A stretch of DNA of 64,000 nucleotides from Leptobrachium leishanense (lineage: Eukaryota; Chordata; Amphibia; Anura; Megophryidae), in NCBI GenBank assembly GCA_009667805.1, contig CM019072.1, positions 35,581,519-35,645,518 on the forward strand, read 5' to 3'. A program made the translations under genes and the position numbers. The notes under the pieces were generated by a model. The model did not search any database and had not been told where the DNA came from. It saw only the letters and a program-made list of their open reading frames with translations. Positions within the stretch are counted from its first letter, which is position 1, and each line of letters opens with the position of its first letter. Of this stretch, positions 58,666 to 64,000 are shown piece after piece.

Positions 58666-59465
58666 CAGTGACGGTGAACCTTGGTACCCCAAATGTTTAG
58701 AAACTACAGACGCTATTACAATCTCAGCGCAAATGCGTTCGCGCAGCGCAATATTTTTTGCGCACCGAAAAATGCGTTATCGCGCGAAAATTAAAGCGGT
58801 ATTACGATCAGAGCGCATTTTTTCAGCCTTCAAGTTTTCCCGTGCGCAAATCCGACGCGCAAAGGAACGTTGCGTGCAGGAATCGGTGGGCAGACTGTTT
58901 TTTCACGGGATTCAGCCAATCAGAATTAGGAACCACCATTTTCTAGGTTTCGGTTGTTGCGCCTGTCAAAGTTAATCTGCGTATCTGTGCTGCAGCAAAA
59001 AAATATTTTGACAAATTATTACATTTTAATGTCTGGGTATGTGTAGAATGTGTAACTGTACTGTGCTGTATTTTTTTTTTCGTGCCGGTGTATTTTGTTC
59101 CGGCCAGAACGTTCAGATTTGCAGTTAACACCAGGTTGTCAAAAAAGTTAAAATTATGCGCGCAAACGTCGTTCGTAGGAAGTTGCGCATCGATTGTAAT
59201 ACCATCCGCTTAACGCATTTGCGCTCATAAAGTTAAGTATAGGATGCGCGCACGCACTTGCGCTCGGTTCGCGCAGGGTCACTCGCGTTGGACTTTAACG
59301 CGCATCATTTGCGCGAACGTCGTAATACGCACACGCAAATGCGCAGCGCGAATAATGTAATAGGGCCCTACATGTCCCTTGATGCTCTGACAGCTTTATC
59401 CCTGACTAGGCATTAAGGAACATGTAGTTCCCAAACATCTGAGGTGCCAAGGTTCGCCATCACTG
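58666..59465. mobile_element. hAT non-autonomous element with nested insertion
   Basis: The ends are CAGTGACGGTGAACCTTGG and CAGTGATGGCGAACCTTGG (right as complement), flanked by the exact 8-bp duplication ATGTAGGG (58658-58665 and 59466-59473). A second element (58709-59367) interrupts it, leaving only about 140 bp of hAT sequence, so this is a very small MITE. Confidence 0.88.
58709..59367. mobile_element. CpG-rich MITE nested in hAT element
   Basis: The ends are GACGCTATTACAATC and GGCCCTATTACATTA (right as complement), flanked by CTACA (58704-58708 and 59368-59372). The interior is filled with 'gcgcaaatgcg'-type words. The 5-bp duplication is unusual for hAT or Tc1, and the superfamily is unassigned. 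Confidence 0.7.
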
Positions 59466-59513
59466 ATGTAGGGTAATGCAGCTTCACCCAAGAACCAGTT
59501 GAGACATGGCTAA

Positions 59514-59977
59514 GGCTAATGTCAGACGAACGCAGTCTGAGCGCACTCTGCGTGCGTGCATAACGGACAAATGTACTGACGGAAGATACTGTAGACACGA
59601 CACAGTCCGTTTTTGTTGATGGACGTAGAAAAAAAAAAGGGAACTATAGGAAATAAAATTAATATGAAAAATAATAATTTGAAAAGGATATGAAAAGCCA
59701 TTGTGTGCGTCAAGGTGCTGGACGTCGTAAATGCGCTGCGTCTGACATCTCATCGCGCACACAGAACGCTACGCGGACGTGGCGCACTCTGCACGTCCGT
59801 GGTAGCGGTTTTACATTCTTGCCTAACTTGCGTCCATTTGCCACGTGCGGTGTGCGTGCGCAGTTCGGTGGGCACGTACTTTGTGTGTGGGTCTCTATTG
59901 ATCATGATTCTATGCTACGACGGACGTTAAACTGTGCGCAACGCGGACGTGATCACTGCGTTCGTCTGACACAGGCT
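59514..59977. mobile_element. CpG-rich MITE, uninterrupted relative of 23060-23938
   Basis: The ends are 'ggctaatgtcagacgaacgc' and 'gcctgtgtcagacgaacgca' (right as complement), next to TAA at 59511-59513 and 'ttaa' at 59977-59980. It matches the outer part of 23060-23938 in reverse and lacks the nested copy. Confidence 0.78.
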
Positions 59978-62159
59978 TAAGGCTGGTGATATGACTGTCT
60001 TCTAATTGAGTGCACACATATTTATATCGAACCTCCCCACAGTACAAGTCTCAGGAGAAAATCCCATCAACAAAGAACAAACAAATGATTCACAGGAGAA
60101 TATCTTCACATTCCAGGAGAACAATAGAACAATCATACAGCAGATTCATATTTTATCAGTATCTGACTGATCACTCACGTCACACAGGGATTATATCACA
60201 TTAACCTAATAACAAACAAAGAATACAAAGCTGAGCCAACAAACCTGTATCTTCCCCGAAAGCAGGAAAATCACACAGAAGAATAAGGTCTGCCATAAAT
60301 GTAACCAGGTGCAAATAATCTGAGACGTTAATTCTTTTGTAAATCCAGATTTGATGAGAATTAAAAGCAACTGGAACCCCAAATCCTTCGCAGAGGCGTC
60401 AAGGTTGGGAGGTTTCCTTTTTTTTTAGTTATTTATTCGCAGTTATTTAAGGACACAAACACACTATAAATTGTAGGTAATAAAGCCATATCGGAGATGT
60501 TTTCCACCTTATAACGGAAATAATGGAATTAGGTGGCCCCGGGCTCAATATTTTCATAGCACCGTATCAGCGTTACAGCACAGAAATGGAACTTGGCCCT
60601 GAATATTGTGTCTCCTTGTTTGTCAGGGGACAGGGTGTGATGATCATTGGGTCTGATGGAGTTGTAGCTTCTGGCCCAATCCCTCAATAGATCCAGACAA
60701 CTAGTGTTAACTATTATGGTACCAATGGATAGGGAGAGGATAAAACCAGAAAAAGTGACCACAGGAAATGAGAGAGATGGGGCACAATGGCCATGTGGCT
60801 GCTCCACAATAAATATTTTTATATGGTCAAGCTCCTAGTGTGACCTGCTGATTTTTGGTATGTGCTGAAAGTTGGCAGCTGTTTTTTTTTTTTGTTTTTT
60901 TTTAAAGATGGGGCGTACTGAAAGATGGGACGTACCGAATGCTATTGGTCATGTATACGTGACCATTTCAACCATTAACATGGTCCAGGATCCAAATTCC
61001 ATCCTATATGATATACTAAAGTCACACTTAAATTTTTGTGGAAATAAAAGGGACACATACATTTCGTGCACAGAGTTCCTTCACAGTGAGGGTTATCCAC
61101 CAAATGTTTATTGTTGTTGAAACCACGGTAAATTTTGGGGAACATCAAAGAATGGCAGTGGAAGCTTCATTGACGAAAATTCTCCTGCCATTCTTTGTTT
61201 CCCGTCTGCTGATAGTACTAAGAGAATAAAACAACAACAAAAAAAACCTTGACTACTAAACCTATACAAGGAGGAGGAAAACTTATAAAAACATAATTTT
61301 ATTCGTATTCTTAATAAAATTCCACATGAGTGTTACAAAACGACAGAAACCCAGACTCAGTCTCCCAGGACACCGATCTACGATCTCATTCTCATTAGAT
61401 CTGGGATTGTATCCCTTATTGGGATTGGTATGGAGATATAAGATGTTATCCAATAAGTGCCGGTGTTTGCGGGTGTTGCTAAAATCACCGGTATTGCAAA
61501 GCCGAGAAACGCAGGCGCTTCTCAAAAACTAAACAGCAAAAGGAGAGGCTTTACTGTAAAGGCTCTCCTTTTTCTGATAAACACCAGTGTTTCTTGGCAC
61601 TGCAATATTGGCAAATTTAGATTCTTTTTTTATGCCTATACAGAGCATCTTAGTGAATAACCCCCCATAGTATAAGTATCCAAGAAGATGTGGACCATGA
61701 ATGACTTTAAATTGTGACACATTGATGGTGTAGATTTTGGAATGGCGTGCTCTCCCCTTGGTGTACAGTATCCAAGAAAAGAAAGGGCAAGTAAAGGACT
61801 TATAACCCTTTTGAGGAACATACACACATAAAAGTTAATGAGTGATTGCTTAATTATAACTGATGCTGTTGTAGCTACACTTTCACAAGACAGGAATACC
61901 GCTCTTTTTCTGATCGACCCATTACCCACTAAACCCTTATGGACTTCCTCATATGCACATAGTATATTAAACGGGCCAACATCGAGTGCTTACGGCACCG
62001 GCAATTTGTAAAAGTTACTGACAATATAAGCCTGTCTGCAAAATGCACCAAAGGAGGCTGCTGCCCACAGGGCCACCATCAGGGGGTGACCACCCATGAT
62101 ATGTTCAAGGGCCCAGGGGGTCCTGGCCCTTAGACAAGTAGCACAGGGTTTGCCAAGTG
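59978..62159. other. Anonymous intergenic DNA
   Basis: I recognise no gene. There is a short inverted repeat at 61530-61575 ('aaaaggagaggctttac' / 'gtaaaggctctccttttt') and a T-run at 60881-60903. Confidence 0.4.
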
Positions 62160-62450
62160 CCAGTGATATAAGGACCCCCCTCTGTGCCACCCAGGACTGG
62201 CCCACAAGATACCAACAAATTTCTCGCCGGGCCGGGCATCTGGGGCTAGTAAGAGCACTCTGACTTCTCACTGAGAGAGCAATGAGTGTGGTGGTAGACT
62301 GAATGTTCTCCCACTAGAGAACACTGTTTATCCTCTTGCCGGCCTGTCAGGGATTTAGCCCACTCCCTGTAAATCACAATAAGCAGAAGAGGAGGCAAAA
62401 TGTTTTATTTTGAAACAGTTAACTGAAATGGGCATCTGGTGGGCAACCCA
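62160..62450 (+). repeat. Dispersed repeat, copy 2
   Basis: Matches 21016-21330 in the same orientation ('ataccaacaaatttctcg' against 'atatcaacaaatttcctgg'; 'agaggaggcaaaatgtttta'). The family is unknown. Confidence 0.65.
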
Positions 62451-62715
62451 ACCAGTGGTTCAATATGGGGTTCCATGATTCTGTCCAGGCTGGAGAGTCA
62501 TCTTGGGTGAGGAGTCCACTTTTTTGTTTGCGATTCTATATAGTCATTAAGGTTAGAGGACACACTTAATCCTAGTAGTAAGGATAGGATTATGAGATAC
62601 ATCTTGGGTTATTTTACACTTTCTATGGTAGAGGTTATATAAATTAGGGTTTAGACTGTATTGGCATATGGATGGTTTTGGCTAGTCATTACAAGTCAAA
62701 TAAATGGGAGAGACT

Positions 62716-62973
62716 TTAACCCCTTCACTGCTGAGCCATTTCACGTCTTAAAAAAAACAACTTTTTCTTTTTTTCTTCTATTTTTCTTTACTTTAAACAT
62801 GGTCATTTTTGATATCATTGGAAAGGCCATTCTCCGGCCTTTCTAATGATACCAAACATGACCCTGTTAGCTTCCAACAGTCGGGAGATATCGGTGTTCA
62901 AAGGAACCCCCTATCTTTCCTTAGGAGTCAATGAGGACGTTCCCCACACGTCCTCAGCAGTGAAAGGGTTAAA
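62716..62973. mobile_element. piggyBac-type TTAA MITE
   Basis: TTAA is present at both ends. The inverted termini are CCCCTTCACTGCTGAG and CCCTTTCACTGCTGAG (right as complement). Length is 258 bp including the duplications. The centre is the palindrome 'ggaaaggccattctccggcc' with 'tttctaatgatacc' after it. Confidence 0.88.
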
Positions 62974-63839
62974 GACAAGGCAGAGGTGAAAGCGGCAAAC
63001 ATTGAGTTAAAAATCTTGACGGGTATGTGAAAGTGGAGCTTGGGCATCTTTAAGAGCATCTCTCATACGTTCCTGTTGGGTGCTGCCATTACTGGATTCC
63101 AATAGGCTGTCTCCTCTGTTCTCACTTGACTGGTAAACATTGTCTGCTCTGATTGGACCTCAGATTTCTATGCTACAATGTGTGCAAAAAAAAAAAAAAA
63201 AGAGAGATGAAAAGATGAACAGAAAGGAAAAGAACTGCACCCCAAATCAATCTTCTGAACCTTTACAAAAATTTTCCTCAGACTTATGTAACTCCTAATA
63301 GATGTCTAACTTGAATAGGGGACAATTTAAGATAACCACCTTTATCCTGAGATAATTAGGCAGACTGTGTGAATTCCTTGGTTTGTTTACCCCGTGCTAT
63401 TACATTGTGGCCTATGTGTTGGCAGTAGCAATGCATCATCAGGCAGTGCACAGGTTAAAATAGTCTTGGTTGAGGTCACTTTGCCGCCAGCCTTTCCTGT
63501 TTCACTAGTTACTTATTGTTAGAGGCTGAATCCCTCTAACCGGCTCTATTTTGTAACTGAGCAACAGAAGTGTGCTGGGTTCACACACATCTCACCCATT
63601 AGTTTTTCTGGATCAATTCTCCACTATTATCAAAACGATGAGGCAGTTGGATAAAGTGACCCTTCATATGTAAATAGAACTGTAGAGTATATCTTAATAA
63701 CACTGTGATAATAATTGTAAGTGTTTAGTCAGGGCAGGTATGTTGCTGGATGTCAGTAAATGTTCAGTACTAGGTTTTCAGGTATACTCATTGTGATGCT
63801 ATGTATTCAGAGTAATCAGCTACATAGAGCGTATTACCC
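62974..63839. other. Anonymous intergenic DNA
   Basis: No gene or bounded repeat recognised. A short A-run lies at 63186-63202. Confidence 0.4.
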
Positions 63840-64000
63840 CTTTGCAGTCTGTAATTAATGCTGGTGCCAGGCTCATTTTTCTAACCAGACGCACCTCGCG
63901 TACCTCTCCCCTCTGCCGGTCCCTCCATTGGCTTCCTGTACATTTCAAGATACAGTTTAAAATACTGATGCTCACGATCAAATCGCTCAATAACTTGACC
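63840..64000 (+). pseudogene. LINE ORF2 C-terminal fragment, running off the window
   Basis: The frame is open from 63840 to the end of the window: QSVINAGARLIFLTRR, then SLHWLPVHFKIQFKIL and LTIKSLNNL. 'LHWLPV...FKIL' is the conserved segment near the C-terminus of CR1/L2/Rex-type LINE reverse transcriptase proteins. The upstream RT core is absent, so the copy is 5'-truncated, as is usual for LINEs. Whether it remains open beyond the window cannot be seen. Confidence 0.75.

Overview
The window is eukaryotic intergenic DNA, most likely from a frog (anuran amphibian). The evidence is the density and mix of transposons: hAT, Tc1/mariner, piggyBac, TTAA/TAA MITEs, CR1/L2-like LINE pieces, a Ty3/gypsy-like solo LTR and a gammaretrovirus-like provirus. 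Retroposon tails carrying 'tgtacagcgct' are also typical of anurans. I found no convincing host exon, tRNA or rRNA gene. Nearly all long reading frames belong to mobile elements. The species call is inference.

Layout. 1-9.3 kb: a TAA-flanked MITE-like family (two copies), a CR1 LINE fragment split by a 703-bp solo LTR, and two hAT elements with exact 8-bp target duplications, one of them a 1.5-kb fold-back. 9.35-16.05 kb: one large piggyBac element with a frameshifted transposase, an internal 387-bp satellite array and a 167-bp hairpin-rich array. 16-24.3 kb: palindromic MITE-like DNA, a Tc1 remnant split by a hAT element, and another TAA-family copy with two nested MITEs. 24.3-31.9 kb: a complete LTR-to-LTR provirus. 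32-37.5 kb: a retroposon tail with a 21-bp minisatellite, a degenerate gypsy-like piece, a nearly intact Tc1 element and a small hAT. 41.6-49.4 kb: a second Tc1, a hAT nested in a hAT, and a third Tc1 nested in a further hAT. 49.6-64 kb: mostly anonymous DNA with hAT elements, MITEs and a LINE end running off the window.

The notable system is the provirus at 24309-31939. It has 675-bp LTRs flanked by the 4-bp duplication GATG, a primer-binding site, gag, protease, reverse transcriptase and RNase H. Integrase and nearly all of env are absent. In their place, in one open frame with RNase H, is a ~200-residue domain I recognise as the conserved region of the cellular opioid growth factor receptor (OGFr) family, followed by an env-like transmembrane tail. 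This is the structure of a retrovirus that transduced a host gene. Its two LTRs differ by only about 1.4% by hand count, plus a 42-bp segment that is exactly inverted between them.

The elements are layered in time. The provirus sits inside an older MITE copy, Tc1 and hAT elements sit inside other hAT elements, and target-site duplications let the order of insertion be read directly.
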